Origin: Cordilura impudica
Lineage: Eukaryota > Arthropoda > Insecta > Diptera > Scathophagidae
Assembly: GCA_963682025.1 (NCBI GenBank)
Contig: OY821517.1
Location: forward strand, 93,369,946 to 93,433,945
Direction of reading: 5' to 3'
Length of the DNA stretch: 64,000 bases
Under the pieces are notes generated by a model. That model saw only the letters and a list, made by a program, of their open reading frames with translations, had not been told where the DNA came from and did no database searches. The first letter of the stretch is position 1, and each line of letters opens with the position of its first letter. Made by a program: the position numbers and the translations under genes. Below are positions 1-12,200 of the stretch, piece after piece.

Positions 1-410
1 TACATACAAACCCAATTTGGCTAAGGTTTGTATGATAATTTGGATCTTATGGCAATATATGTTGATTTCATAAGGCTCATTTGTATGGGGGCTAGGTCTG
101 AACATGGACCGATTCTCACCAATTTCAACAGCTTTCATCCCATGGCCGATAGAAGATTAAATACCAAATTTCATCAAAATATATTCGTAGGTGCGACCTG
201 CAGTTTGATTACAAGCTTTACATGGACACACAGACGGACGGACGGACGGATGGACGGACGGACGGGAGGACATTGTTGAATAGAATCAGATAGTGATCCT
301 GATTCGATCGGAATAATTAAAGATGGGTGTAGGTCAAATATTTTTGGTTGTTACAAACAGCAGCACAAAGTCATTTTACCCAAACCACATAGTGGTATAG
401 GGTATAAAAA
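1..410 (+). repeat. mini-me-like interspersed repeat, 3' half
   Basis: Partial copy of a ~770-815 bp family found about six more times here (31.7, 32.7, 36.8, 43.5, 46.1 and 61.8 kb). This piece starts inside the element at the window edge. It keeps the (GGAC)n microsatellite at about 236-270 and the 3' end GGTATAGGGTATAAAAA, which is complementary to the ATACCCTATACC near the 5' end of full copies. It resembles the dipteran mini-me group, which carries GTCY microsatellites; that name is an inference. The 83-codon open frame inside it has no support as a gene. Confidence 0.8.
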
Positions 411-1660
411 TAAGTATGTAAATATTATTATTGTAAATAAATTGAATTGGAAAGTTTGTTTTGGACTTTTAAGATTAGTTTATCCATTTTTAGAATTTTG
501 TGCTTTCACTAAACCAATTGACTTGATTCTAAACCATCATTGAGATGAAGAGAGTTTGTAGCTTATTTAATGAAGAATTTATTGAATATAGGTGGGTTGG
601 TAGTGTACATAATTATTAGCTATCAGCAGGAATTGGAAACTGGTGAAATCTAATTCATTTCAGGATTAAAATCATGCTGCTGAGTTCAACTAGTTAAAGG
701 CATCGAAAATGAAAAGTCTTTCATATTGTCAGTTCTCACATTGCAACGTAAAGTGCAGAAATGGTTTTTCTAGAAGAAATTAGTTTAGAAAAATATATGA
801 AGATGTTGATTGAATGACGATGGGGAGTTAATTCACATGAAAAAAACATTGACTGCAGTTGACATATTTTTTGTAGTAAACAAATGGTGCTAAAGTTTGT
901 CCAATTTTGTCGCACTGTAGGTTGTTAATAATAGTTGCCTTCAAAAATTTAATCATGTACATTACAGAATAATATGCTAGAAATATTTTGTTGTTACAAT
1001 TAATTGGAAATCCAGACTAAAACAAAGAAAAATATATTGAGACACAGACTATTACATTTACAGTTAATTCAGATGTGTTTTCAATTATTTTTAAATACCA
1101 AAAACCTAGTGACGTACGAGTAGTTTTAAGAATAACTAATGACTGATTTTCATTATTTATTTTCAATGCCAATTGATGTCAGTTGAATGAAAACGGTTTA
1201 TTATAATATGTATTTGCAACTCATGACAATATTAGACATATAAAATATATGGCCATGTTTCTTTTCCTTTGACAGCCGAATTTTTGCAATTTTGTTCTGT
1301 CAGTGAAATTTATAAACCAATGACCTGGCATAACAAATCGTTTTTATAGACTTACAGAAATTGTGAAGGACAAGGAACTAAAAATAAACGATTTGTCATT
1401 TGTTTTTTTAGTGTTATTGATATTCTGAATAACAAAAGCAGAGTATGTATAATGTTTATAATCACTTGTTCTAGCCACATATTCGCCATCGTGTATACAC
1501 TATACCACAAAAGTCAGCCAACTGTCGCTAATATTGTGGTAATTTCCCCAATTGGACTTAGTTGAAATTTGATATTTATGTTTAATATTTTATTGGAAAT
1601 ATATAATTGTGGAAGAAATTATATTTTTAAACTTTTTCTTTTAACGCATACTCTCTGTCC
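411..1660. other. AT-rich stretch without recognised features
   Basis: I see no long open frame, inverted repeat or known repeat in this stretch. It is AT-rich with scattered A and T runs, probably old intergenic or decayed element DNA. Confidence 0.5.
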
Positions 1661-1664
1661 GTCT

Positions 1665-2075
1665 ATCTGGGTGTCTCTCTGTTTGTCGTGGGGCAAACCC
1701 ATTCCCCCTTATCCAATTGATCTGAAACTTGGCCCGTAGTCTTGCTGTGACTACAGATTAATGTTGGGGAAGTCACACACAGTCACGCATAGTCACTCAC
1801 AGTCACGAAGTGATTTAGAACCCATTTCCCCTTATCCGATCGATCTTAAACTTGGTCGATAGATTTGCTGTGAAAAAAGTTTAACATTAACATAGTCACG
1901 CACATTCACGCATTTTCACGCACTGTCACGCACAGTCACGGAGAAATTAAGAACTCACTTCCCCTCATCCGATCGATCTGAAACTTTGTCCATAGGCTTG
2001 TTGTGGCCAAAGATTAATTTTTTGATAGTCACGCATAGTCACACACAGTCACGGAGAGATTCAAAACTCATATGC
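1665..2075. repeat. Tandem repeat, three ~123-133 bp units with AGTCACGCA sub-repeats
   Basis: Three diverged units begin at about 1697, 1820 and 1953, each with a core like CCCTTATCC, GATCGATCT and GAAACTT. Each unit ends in several copies of a ~10-bp motif of the form AGTCACGCAC. The array therefore has a short repeat nested in a longer one. No open frame covers it. I cannot assign it to a named family. Confidence 0.75.
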
Positions 2076-2434
2076 ATAAGGAAAGAAAATAAGAAAGTTT
2101 TAATAAGAACTGTGTTTTATGGGTTAGATTATTTTTATTTTTGTGTTTGGCATTAATATTTTCAATTATTCAATAATAACTCCCACTTCTGTAAACAACT
2201 GAAAGTCATTGGTGAACAAAATAATTCAATTTAAATTTTTAAATGATGCTCCAGCTGCAAAAACAATAAGGTTTTTCAAGATATCCCTTGATGACTAGGC
2301 TGTGGCGAAAAAAATTGTTTAGAAGTATTAAAAATGCCACAAATAGTGCGCCTTCCGAACTATAAAAAAAAATCATCAAAATCATGCAAAATCTATTAGT
2401 GTTTAAAAAATATTAATCATTACCAAGATTCAAC

Positions 2435-2608
2435 AGTTTTTTTCGATTATCGTGGTGCACCCATTATGAATTCCTTTCACTGGGCTACTCTGTTATGAAG
2501 GAATATTGTGTGAGTGTTATGCATTATTCGCGTCTAGAATAAGGAGATCAAAAGAAAATGGCACCTTGATAATGCACAGTCTCATAATGTTTTAGTTATT
2601 CGTGAACT
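2435..2608 (+). pseudogene. mariner-type transposase fragment
   Basis: The plus strand reads FDYRGAPIMNSF, then MKEYCVSVMHYSRL, a frameshift, and a piece resembling the HHDNAPSHTALVIR block. Together these match the central block of mariner transposases, around the second catalytic aspartate. Only about 55 codons survive, with at least one frameshift. The fragment is cut on the right by the 3' end of a non-LTR retrotransposon whose ATG-rich tail starts at about 2609. It is a relic with no coding capacity. Confidence 0.55.
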
Positions 2609-2924
2609 TCATCATCATCATATAGCGTTACAGCTCGGGGTGAGCTTTAGCTTGTTCGATAATTATTTTCAATTCTTCTCTATGCACAGCTTTCTGTTGC
2701 CAGTTTCGAGTACCCGTTATCCTTAAATCGTCTTCAACACAGTCCTGCCATCTAGTTCGGGGGCGTCGTCTTCGTCTAGAGTTTCTGATATCATAGTTTA
2801 ACAACGACTTTTGCGGTCTGCTATAGTCCATGCGCGCAACATGACCTGCCCGTTGAGGTCTTGTGAATTTGACTATGTCCTCTCCTTCGCATAGCTCGAG
2901 AAATTCGTTATTATTTCTTATTTA
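2609..2924 (-). pseudogene. Non-LTR retrotransposon, C-terminal end (part 1 of a split copy)
   Basis: On the minus strand the frame reads NNEFLELCEG, then TRPQRAGHVARMDYS, then RRRRPRTRWQDCVEDDL and NWQQKAVHREEL, ending AKAHPEL and a stop at 2628. This is the characteristic C-terminus of a widespread insect non-LTR family (GRPRxRWxDDVExDL, NWRxxAxDRxxWR, AKxHxGL). The 3' end is a short ATG repeat, seen as atcatcatcat on the plus strand. The frame stops matching at about 2924, where the Penelope-like element begins. It resumes beyond that element, so both halves come from one insertion. Confidence 0.75.
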
Positions 2925-5757
2925 ATTTTCTTTATATATCGACCTTTTTGTATTATTTAATAAATATTCAGAACCTATATTTCTGACGGGCTTCCAAGTT
3001 CATTTCAAGATTTAAATAAAATATTATTATTTAATTTTTTTTTCTTTGGGATTTTACGACTTCTTCAGGGATATTTTTATTAAATCTGACAGAAACAAAT
3101 GAATAAAACGACAACACTAAGTAACATCAACACAATATTTACCATTAAATATAAGTAAACTTACATGTAATCTTTTCTTTAAATTTCACATATTTTTTTT
3201 TATATAAACATTTGTTTAAATTAAATTATTAAAAATATGTATAAATGTAAAAATAAATAAAATATTTTTAAGTATCACATATAAATAATGCTTGGTATCA
3301 CAATTTATCTATCTTTATCTTCTTTCCTGTTTATTGCAACATTTGTCTTTTGTTGCATTCGTAAACTTTCTATGGTGTATCGTTTGTTTTCTTTTCTCTC
3401 TTTAATATTTTGACTCCGTCTAGATCAGTATAGCGTCCAATGTTGTGATAATGATGTAGTGAGTTTACCATTTTTTATATCTGTTTGATGTTCTGCTATT
3501 CTCGTATTTAAGCTTCGTTTTGTTGTCCCTATATAAATTCTACCACACGTTTCATATGCTTTTCCCTCACATTTGATTTCATACACTACGTTGCTTTGTT
3601 CTTGTTTTGGTATTTTGGTTTTTGTTTGTGTGAAAAGTGAAGTAATTGTTTTGTTGGGTTTATGTGCTAATATTATTTGTTCATTTTCTATTAAATTTTT
3701 TAGTTGTTGGTTCTCTTTAAGTTTTGGTATATATGATACACTAAAGAATTTAGTGTTACCAGATGTATTTTTATCTTTATTTTCCCTTGATTTCATATTT
3801 TTTATTTTATGTATTAGATTATTTATTATAGTTGTAGGGTAGCTGTTTTTCATTAATATGTCTTTTATTTTAATTATATTTTTCGAAATAAATCTTTCAT
3901 CGCTAAGTTTTAGAGCTGTTGTGATTAAGTTTGTTGCTGTGTTAATTTTCTGTTTTAGTGGTTGTGTGGAATGGTAATTAATTAATCGACCAGAGGCTAT
4001 ATTTTTACTATAGCAATCGGTTATTGTTTTGCCATTTTCTCTTGATATTTTCATACCAAGATGTGGAATAGAGTTATTGTTTTCGTTTTCAATTGTAAAT
4101 TTTAGTTTTTTGTGATAATTGTTGAATGTTTTTAAAATTTTGTCCTCATCTTGCCTTTTGATTATGCCAAATAAATCGTCTACGTATTTTGTGATAAGTT
4201 TTATATGTATGTTTTCTTTACGTAAATCCTGAGTTGTTTGTTCTAACATTGTGTCCAAGACAATGTCTGCGTTGGTTGGAGATAGTGGGTTGAACATTGG
4301 CATGCCGTGTGTCTGGTTGTATATTGTGCCACCGTAGATGAAGTAATTATTATAATTTAGACAAAATTGTAAAATTTTCAAAAATTGTGTCTTGGGAATT
4401 TTTGTGTTATTTTTTATGGTGTTCCACTGCGTCATTATATTGTTTATTGCAAGATGTATAGGTATATTGGTAAAAAGCGATACCACGTCAAACGATACTA
4501 AAATCTCGTCTTCGTCCAATTCTATCTCGTTCAGTTTTTTTTTGAGTTGCATTGAATTGTTAATATTATATTTATCTAATATAATGTTCTTCAAAATTCC
4601 TCCAATATGCTTTGAAAGATTGTAACATGGAACATCTACAGAAGAAGAAATTGGTCGTAGCGGCATACCCGGCTTATGAATTTTCGGAAGTCCATATAGT
4701 CTTGGAGCTGTGGCTGCATTTGATGTTAGTTTTACTTTCTCCCATTTCGATATATATTCCATTTTATATAATTCCATTATTATTTTGTTATTTTTCCTCT
4801 GTAATTTCTGCGTGGGGTCCGATCTAATTGTTTGGTAAGTAATTTTATCTTCTAATAATTTCTCCATTGCTTTGTTGTAATCCGTTTTATACATAATTAC
4901 AGTTTTGTTACCTTTGTCTGACTTAGTGATAACTATTTTTTCTCTATATTTCTTTAAAAATTGCATTGTATCTTTGAATATATTAAGTATAAATTTCTCT
5001 TTTTGGTTGTTCTTCGATGTCCTCTTGAATGTGAGTATTCTGTTTGTTATTTTTGATCTTGCTATTTCTTTTTCTCTGTCATCTGTCAGGCTTTGGACCC
5101 ACTGTTCTAAATCAGCTATTAGATTAATTGCTGAAAAATTCTTATTGTTCACTGGTATTGCAAATTTGACCCAAGAGAGAGAAGCCACTTGCTTTCTTCA
5201 GTAAATTCAATGTTTGTTTTGTTCACCAACCATGAAGGGTTATATTGTAGATTATAGTGTTCTAATTGTTTCCTTTTCAAATTTTGTAGTTTAGACGAAT
5301 GTCTCTTTTTGTCTGATGATATAATGCTCATATATCTTGTTGTTTGTCTGTTCATAAAATTCTGATAAATGATTCAGAAAGAGTGTGACGAATGTCGGTA
5401 ATTTCCTTCCGTATACTTCCTAGGATACAGTTTGTTTCTTTAATCTAGTATTTTTACGCGCATTTTTTGTTCAACTTTACTTAACTCCTGTGTTACTTTC
5501 GTCGTAATAAATAATTTCCTAACACTTCTTGTTGTGTTTAATAAATGTGTGGGTGTTAGTCCATTTTTCCTGCTGGTTAGTAGATATTTAAGTTTTTTGG
5601 TTTGCTTAGCTAACCTCATGATCTCTCTACAATATTTCTTTAGTAATAACAGGTATTGTTATTGTATTTAAGCTTAATGTAGGTGAAGAAGTTTCTCATA
5701 TTGCTGTTTTTCAGATTTAATAATTTTATATTCGGCGGGCCCACCGGTAATATGACT
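2925..5757 (-). mobile_element. Penelope-like retroelement (PLE), nearly full length
   Basis: A ~2.8-kb element on the minus strand, inserted into the RT region of a non-LTR retrotransposon. The host frame reads ...FGPVLGRKGVYVQR on one side and RNNNEFLELC on the other. It has one gene (see 3425-5620) and an AT-rich 3' region of about 500 bp. A short AGAA match at both junctions may be the target duplication, but this is too short to be sure. Element ends are inferred from where the host frame breaks, so they are accurate only to about 10-20 bp. Confidence 0.75.
3425..5620 (-). pseudogene. PLE polyprotein: reverse transcriptase plus GIY-YIG endonuclease
   Basis: The longest clean frame is 587 codons (5188 to 3425). 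RT motifs run in order: GLPKIHKP (~166-173), SFDVVSLFTNIP (~232-243), THGMPMFNPLSP (~293-304) and the catalytic YVDD (335-338). Near the C-terminus, VVYEIKC and GRIYIGTTKRSL match the GIY-YIG endonuclease, the pair that defines Penelope-like elements. The N-terminus continues upstream in another frame: LLSLG then VKFAIP, a frameshift near 5170. It reaches an ATG at 5620 through at least two stop codons. The usual QGMPMGSPLSP is changed to HGMPMFNPLSP, which may impair the polymerase. PLE proteins copy the element RNA at the nicked target. This copy is long but not functional as it stands. Confidence 0.85.
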
Positions 5758-6570
5758 TCTTTGAACATATACACCTTTTCTGCCTAGCACTGGGCCAAAT
5801 ATCTTGCATTGGATTTTATGCTGGAGGATTCTTAGTCGCTGTTGTTCATTTGCTATCACGGTCAACATTTGCCATCCGTATGTGGCGGTAGGTCTGATAA
5901 AACTTTTTACATGTTAAGTTTGCATGTCTTCGATATCAGCTTAGATGAAAACATTTATTTTTGACCGGAGTAAGCCCTATTGGCTGCCGATAGTTGATCG
6001 CCTATACAGTCTTGCATACTATTGTCGTTTTTTAGAAGGGCACCCAGGAATATAAAATTAGTTACACGTTCGAAATGGTATGCACCTATGTGTATATCAT
6101 GTAAAGTTCGTTGATTTTCATTCGCAGACATTTTTGGGTATTTAGTCTTCCGTTCATTAATTATAAGACTCTTTCTGACCTCTCTATATTTGTAAATATT
6201 TCTTTCAATGTTATCTACGTATACCATAGACCCACCAGATCTGCTAAACAAAATATCAGTTCTTACATGATCTTTAACTTTATAGTGTAGCATTATATTG
6301 TATACTACTGTTGAAAGCGAGTTTCCTTGTTTTAATCCACTGTTTATCTAAAAGGCGTCAGTTGCTCTCTATTGGATTGCAACCTTTGCAGTAGTATGGA
6401 CTGAGGTTTGCAGCTAGGTCTTGTGAGTTTTGAAGATATTCGTAAGTTGGAAAAAGCTTGCGGTATTATATTTCTATCGAAGAAGTCAAACGCTTGCTTG
6501 AAGTCTAGAAAAAGTAGATGCACGTCGATACCACATTCACAGAATTTTTCGAGACCATTTCGCACAAAAT
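5758..6570 (-). pseudogene. Non-LTR retrotransposon RT region (part 2 of a split copy)
   Basis: Minus-strand pieces follow RT order with frameshifts between them: DVHLLFLDFKQAFDFFDR (6565 side, the DFxxAFD catalytic block), VVNE-like INERKTKYPKMSA, FERVTNFIFLGALL, then RPTATYGWQML and ILQHKIQCKIFGPV. The last block normally runs straight into the R-x-N-N-E-L block found at 2924, with the PLE lying between. No YADD box is recognisable. The element carried RT, and its own protein is not recoverable as a single frame here. Confidence 0.7.
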
Positions 6571-7834
6571 TCGACTCCTAGAGTTTCACACTCACGGTAT
6601 TAAATAAACCCAAAAGAAAGGCGTGAGCTTTGAAGGCCATTACGAAAAACGAATTGTTGCAATCAAATAAACTAAAAAGCATGTGATAGATAATTATACA
6701 GCGTATGAAATAGGTATTCGAGCAATGTACTACGCATTCTAGATGCTTTATTATGGGTTATCAAATTTGAAATTTGTTAACGGCATGAAAAAATCATGTT
6801 TTGTGTTAACTAACAAAACAAGATTTTGAACTATTGTGTATGTTTATGTTTCTTTTTTAAATTATTATCCGTAAATAAAAAAAAATTTAATATTTGGATT
6901 TTACTTTCGGCTAATCAGTCTCTTTTGTGTGTTATGTGAAATAAAACAAAGTTTCGATTTTTTATCTTTCGTGACTTCGCATACCGCAGAAATGAAATAA
7001 GTGGATCGGAAAATGCTGCCAACATGTTGAAGAAGTTCTCGTTTTGACTCACCCTTGATGCTTTGAACATGTTCGAGCATCTATATTTTTTACTATAATT
7101 TGTTGAGAGATTCCTGAGCTTCTTCGGAAAGCTCTCCAATTCACAAAGACTAATATTCAATTATATTTTTTATACATGCGCAGGCATTTCCGCTATTCTT
7201 AACAAAGCTTGACTTCATCTTTGGGCTTCAAGACGTTATTGGGCTTGCTCAGGTATTTCAGTATTTCTCGACTCCGGTTGTCTAACTCGTTGTGACTCGA
7301 TGCAAATTTGGGTCTGATCGGGTTCTCTAGAGTTCTGCTTAGTTTAAGCCTTTATGCATTTGAGGTAGTACGGCTTATATGCTATGCTTCCATGTGCAAG
7401 TGACAATTGCAAATAGTTCTCTTTCCACCTTTACAACTCATTTGTATAGTGAAAAAGATGAAATGGAAATATTTGTAATAGGTTGCTTTCCAATATAGCC
7501 AAAAGACGAGATGGAAATAAATGTAATATTTTGTTTTCCAACGCACTTAAAAAGGCAAGATGAAAAACTTTGTAAGAATTACCCTCATCGGAGTTATCCC
7601 ACAATGGTAGTCAACCTGTATCTGTTCAACCATGAAATAAATCTGCACTAATTTGGGGGTGTTGCAACTCAATTAATAAAAAAGGCAAGACTTGAATATT
7701 TGCAATAGGTCGGTTTACAGTATTTACTTCATAATGGTGTAAACTCAAGAGTAGTACGTAAAGAGATTTATGCACAAAATTTTAGGGAGTCCATTGAAAA
7801 ATTAAAATATGTTAACAAGCACTAAAATTGTATA
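6571..7834. other. No recognised gene; weak internal repeats
   Basis: No coding match. Around 7430-7700 a phrase resembling GGCAAGA...ATATTTGTAATAGGT recurs three or four times at uneven spacing next to the 157-bp array. It may be decayed internal sequence of the same Helitron family. Confidence 0.4.
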
Positions 7835-8381
7835 TAGGAAATTAAAAAAAGCGGGCGTGGCCGATAAAAATATATGACGACCTCGCCTGGGATTAGCGAA
7901 TAATGTGCAGTAAATTCGAGCGAAACCCGTAACCAATTTAAAAAAAGTGGGCCCTATAATAGGCGTGGCTGGTAAGAAGTATATAGTGACCTTCTCTGTA
8001 TTGCGAAGAAATATAAAAAAAAAAAAAAAACAGAAAACGAATTGTATATAGAAAGTGTGCGTAAAAGTAAGCGTCACTGATTGGAAGCATATGGTGGCCG
8101 TCCCTGGACTATAGAGATCGTGTATACCAAATTTCAGAGAAAGCCGAGAAAGAAAAATAAAAATTTGAACAGCGAACGTATATAACAAAAAACAGAAAAT
8201 GATTTGTATAAAAAAAGTGGGCGCAGAGGTGAGCGTGGCTAGTAAGAAGCATATGGCGGCCTTTCCTGGAGTACAGAGATTGCGTGTACCAAATTTCAAA
8301 AAAGTCCGTGGAAAAATAAAAATTTGTATAGCGGTCAAACAAACAAACAAACTAACAGAAACTGAATTTTATATATACAGA
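7835..8381 (-). repeat. Truncated Helitron head with four ~157-bp units
   Basis: Four diverged units share TGGGCG, AGGCGTGGCC, CATATGGCGACC, TACCAAATTTCA and AAAATAAAAATTTGTAT. They are followed by a CAAACAAA run and the terminus ATATATACAGA. Read on the minus strand that terminus is TCTGTATATAT, preceded by A, the form of a Helitron 5' end. It matches the arrays at 17.8-19.2 and 33.5-34.2 kb. I find no CTAG-type 3' end to its left, so this copy is truncated. The open frames across it are by-products of the repeat. Confidence 0.7.
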
Positions 8382-9044
8382 TTTAGTCTTAGACATACCG
8401 GAAAGTGCAGCAGAAAATATCAAAACGTGGATTTAATGAAAATGTTACAGATCTCTTCAGATCCTTTAACCATATCACTAAGATATCAATTGAAACACAA
8501 TTTTGAAAAACAAATGTTACCAGATCATGAAGATCTTGTAGTTTAAATAAAAAAATAAATTTACTACATTTTAGGTATTTTTTCTCTATGTTAAATTTTT
8601 TTTCAATATCTTCGGTAAAAATATACATATATTTGGCTGTTTTTTTAATGAACTGTAATTAACCCGAATCAGCCCAGAAGTATATATTGAATTTTTTTCG
8701 TTTCTATATTAGTCGAAACGGACAAAAATTATTTTTTTTGCAAATCAGAGGTGTTACCGTATGGTAGCTTTAGGCAGATTTGGGTAAAATTGTTTATATA
8801 TTTTATGAAATGTTGACGAATTTTTTTTTGTGTAGGTAATTAAGTGCGCTCAGCAGACAATTGAGCTTTGTATTATATTTTAAAAAAAATTGACAATGGA
8901 TCGTTTTGACCCCATGAGCATACAAGGGTTAAACTGTCATAAAATCCATATACAATTTAATAGACAATAACAAAAAAAAAAAACCGCGAGAAAAAATTTT
9001 AAGCCCTAAAAAGGCACTGTGCGGCGTGACAAATTAGAGATAAG
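8382..9044. other. AT-rich stretch; possible TTAA-flanked MITE inside
   Basis: No gene. Between 8659 and 8932 a segment lies between TTAACCC and GGGTTAA, the form of piggyBac ends with their TTAA target. The bases inside the CCC/GGG do not pair well, so I do not call it a confirmed element. Confidence 0.35.
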
Positions 9045-9220
9045 TAGAAAGCACAACTGGTCTCATAACATGCATTGTAATAATTATCTCACTAGCCTCA
9101 GGATACTCGGAATAGTTTTTAATAACCGCTACAGTTGGAATTCCCATATTGACTACGTGAACTCATCCCTATCAAGTCGGTTGTAATACTTTGTCCCTCA
9201 TCCATATTCTCAACCCGAAA
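9045..9220 (+). pseudogene. Jockey-like LINE, RT C-terminal fragment (left of nested Helitron)
   Basis: The plus strand reads SLRILGIVFNNRYSWNSHID then YVNSSLSSR. This matches the thumb region after the RT catalytic box in Jockey-type elements (LKFLGVxFDxxLSWxxHIDYI). The match stops at 9220, where a Helitron 5' end (A then TCTATATAT) begins. The downstream half of the same LINE reappears after the Helitron at 12353. Confidence 0.65.
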
Positions 9221-12200
9221 TCTATATATATATAAATCAAACGCTGTGTGCTAGTCTCGCTAAAACTCGAGAACCACTCAACGGATTTACAAACCAATGT
9301 ATGAGTTGGAAAGCTCTGCTTTCACTGATGGGTTAAAAGGAAAGAACGTCGAAAAATATCAACGCACATGCGTTTTACGCTCACTTTTGTGATAGTGTGT
9401 TTTTCCTATATAAAATGTGTGAAATCATAAAGGAATTTATTTTTATTACTTTTTATGGCAGGTGCGGTAACTGATAATATAGTAAGCGCTATGAATTATT
9501 ACGCGTACCGATTAATTTTTCGACAAAATGAGTACAATCAAGTTTTGCATAGCCATAAGTTTTTGCATCAATACATTGTTGAAAATGATCGTTCAAATTA
9601 CACCAAATATAACCAATCAAAACTACGTTTGCTTGATGCTATAAACAATAATGTGAATCCTAATGATATTTACAATATGGTGATTTTACCACCGTCATGT
9701 TTGTGGACCACGACATATGCATAATTACGCGCAAAATGCAAAGTGTTATGTTCGTCATTATGGAAGACCTGATTTTTTATAGCATTCACGTTCAATCCGC
9801 AATGAAATGAAGTTGAGGAACTTTTATTTGAGGGTCAAGCGCCAACAGAGCGATATGATATAACTGCACGTGTATTTATGCAAGAGATGAAGTCGTTAAT
9901 GGACATGTTATTAAAATTAAATATATTTGGCTAAATACGTTGCTGGATGTATTCGAAAAGAGAGGACTACCGCACTCTCACATTTTAATTTGGATGGTTG
10001 ATAAAATAACACCAAGACAAACTGATAGCATTATAGCAGCAGAAATTCTTGATCCTTAAATTGATCTTGAATTGCATGAAATTGTTACCAAAATGTATGC
10101 AAGATGGAAATTATTACTAGAAATGATGAGTATCGAAAATATCGTGGACGATCAACACAAGATAATGGTAAATCAACAGCTGTCAAAGTGGGAAGACAAC
10201 AAATCGATCAAAAATATTTGTAGATATATCACGAAAGTTAGTGTTGTTGAAAATCAGTGGTAATAAAGCAGCATGGCGTATATTCTATTTTGAAATACAT
10301 GAAAAATATCCGACCGATCAACAGTTAGCTGTTCATTTGGAAAATGGTCAGCGTATTTGCTATAATGAACAGAATTCAGCACAAATAGAGCAATTACTCC
10401 ACCAAATGCAACATTGACTGCATTTTTTATATTGTGGCAAGAAGATTCATCTACAAGAACATTGCTTTATGCTCAGTTTCCATCATACTATACTTTGAAT
10501 GCATCAGAAAAGAAAAAAGGAAGTAAGGCAAACATATTCAAGGTCATCCGAGTGTGTTTGAAACTGATGATTTAGATCGAATTTACACAGTTCACTAATG
10601 TTCATGGTGCAATTATGCTGGACAATTATGCGCCACTTATCGTGAAGCACGTCAAAAATTACGATTGCTTGAACACGACAGACATTGGGAAAATACATTA
10701 ACTGATGCGTTGGTATCAGCATATCCACAATAAATTACAATTTTATTCTCTACCATTACCTCAACTTGCAATCCAGCTAATACATCTGATTTATGGATGA
10801 GATATTGTGATTATATGAGGGAAGATATATTACATCGAATGCGCACCTTAACTTATAATATTCAATTGAATTATAAAGCGGAAATGTATAGTGATAAATT
10901 GATATTGATTGAGGATATGTGCTTAGGAACGACGAGTGAAGCTTTGGCTCACTCGTGTATACCAAATCAACAAATCGTTCAAGAAAGGATATTTTAATCA
11001 AAATTTTCCTCGAGAACAGAATTTCGATTCAAATATATTGACAAATTTTGTTCAAGTCTTTTTGGATACACCTGGTGGTATTAGCAAAAATTTTTTGACA
11101 ATTTTAATTTCAGCAAGTGTACGAGCACGTGGTAGAATTTCATTGATACTTACATCTTCTGGAGTTGCAGCCACTTTATTGGTTGGTGGTAGGAAAGCGC
11201 ATTCAGTGCTAAAATTGCCATTGAAAATGACGACAAATGAAGAACCATCATACAATTTATCAAATTCCACTGGCACGGCTCGACTTTTAAAACAAATTTG
11301 ATATTTTGTTGTGCGATACATTCACAATGGCACATAAGAAATCAATTGAAACTCTGGATTGTACAATAAAAGATTTCCGTGGAAATGAAAATGTAGTCGG
11401 TGGTGCTTTGATATTGTTACCAGGACACTTCAGACAAATACTACCTGTTATCTCAAAATCAGCACCAGCTGACGAAATAAATGCGTATTTGAAGCTCTCA
11501 GATCTGTAGAGATACATTAAAATGTTAAGACTCACCACCAATGTATGCGTGCGATTGCAAAGTGATCCATAAGCTGCAACATTTTCAAAGAAAGTGCTTT
11601 TAATGGGTGATGTTAAAATGCCAATTGATAATGATGGTTTCATTACAGTTCCAAAAGATTTTTGAATATTCACACAAACGAAAGCTGAACTAATCGAAAA
11701 ATGTTTCCCAAAATCATGTTTGGTTGAGCGAAAAAGCTACATATATTGGCATGAAAAAGCAAGGATCTCAATGATTTGTATTTCATCATTCAAACTCAAA
11801 TAGTTGGCGAATTGATCACATATTAATCTGTTGATACTATGATGAATAAAGAAAACGTATTACGTTATAAAACTAGATTTTTGAATTCTATTGATTTGCC
11901 TGGAATCTACAATTATTATGCTTCTTAATATAAATCCACTCAAATTATGCAACGGAAAAATACTTGCGGTCAAAAACTAATTATGTAATTGAGGAAGTAA
12001 TTTGAAATGGGAGATTGAAAAGCGAAGATGTTTTAATATTACGCATTCCAATGATTCCCACTGATATGCCTTTGAATTTCGGTGATTACTGTTTCCCGTT
12101 GGTATGGCTTTTGTTAAGTCTATTAATAAAACTCAAGGTCAGGTGCTGGAAGTTTGCAGCGTAGCTTTAGAAGTTCCTGTATTTGCACAATAAGTAATTT

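Noticed and set aside
28..279. 83-codon frame also seen at 43.7-44.0, 46.5 and 62.2 kb
   Set aside because: It lies in the mini-me-like repeat. Its end is the GGAC microsatellite, and copies carry stops and length changes, so there is no coding constraint.
3573..5204. Plus-strand hydrophobic frames over the PLE
   Set aside because: They are antisense shadows of the RT/GIY-YIG frame, which has clear motifs.
5303..5330. CTGATGA near the PLE 5' region as a hammerhead core
   Set aside because: No GAAA core or pairing stems at the required spacing; it is part of the coding region.
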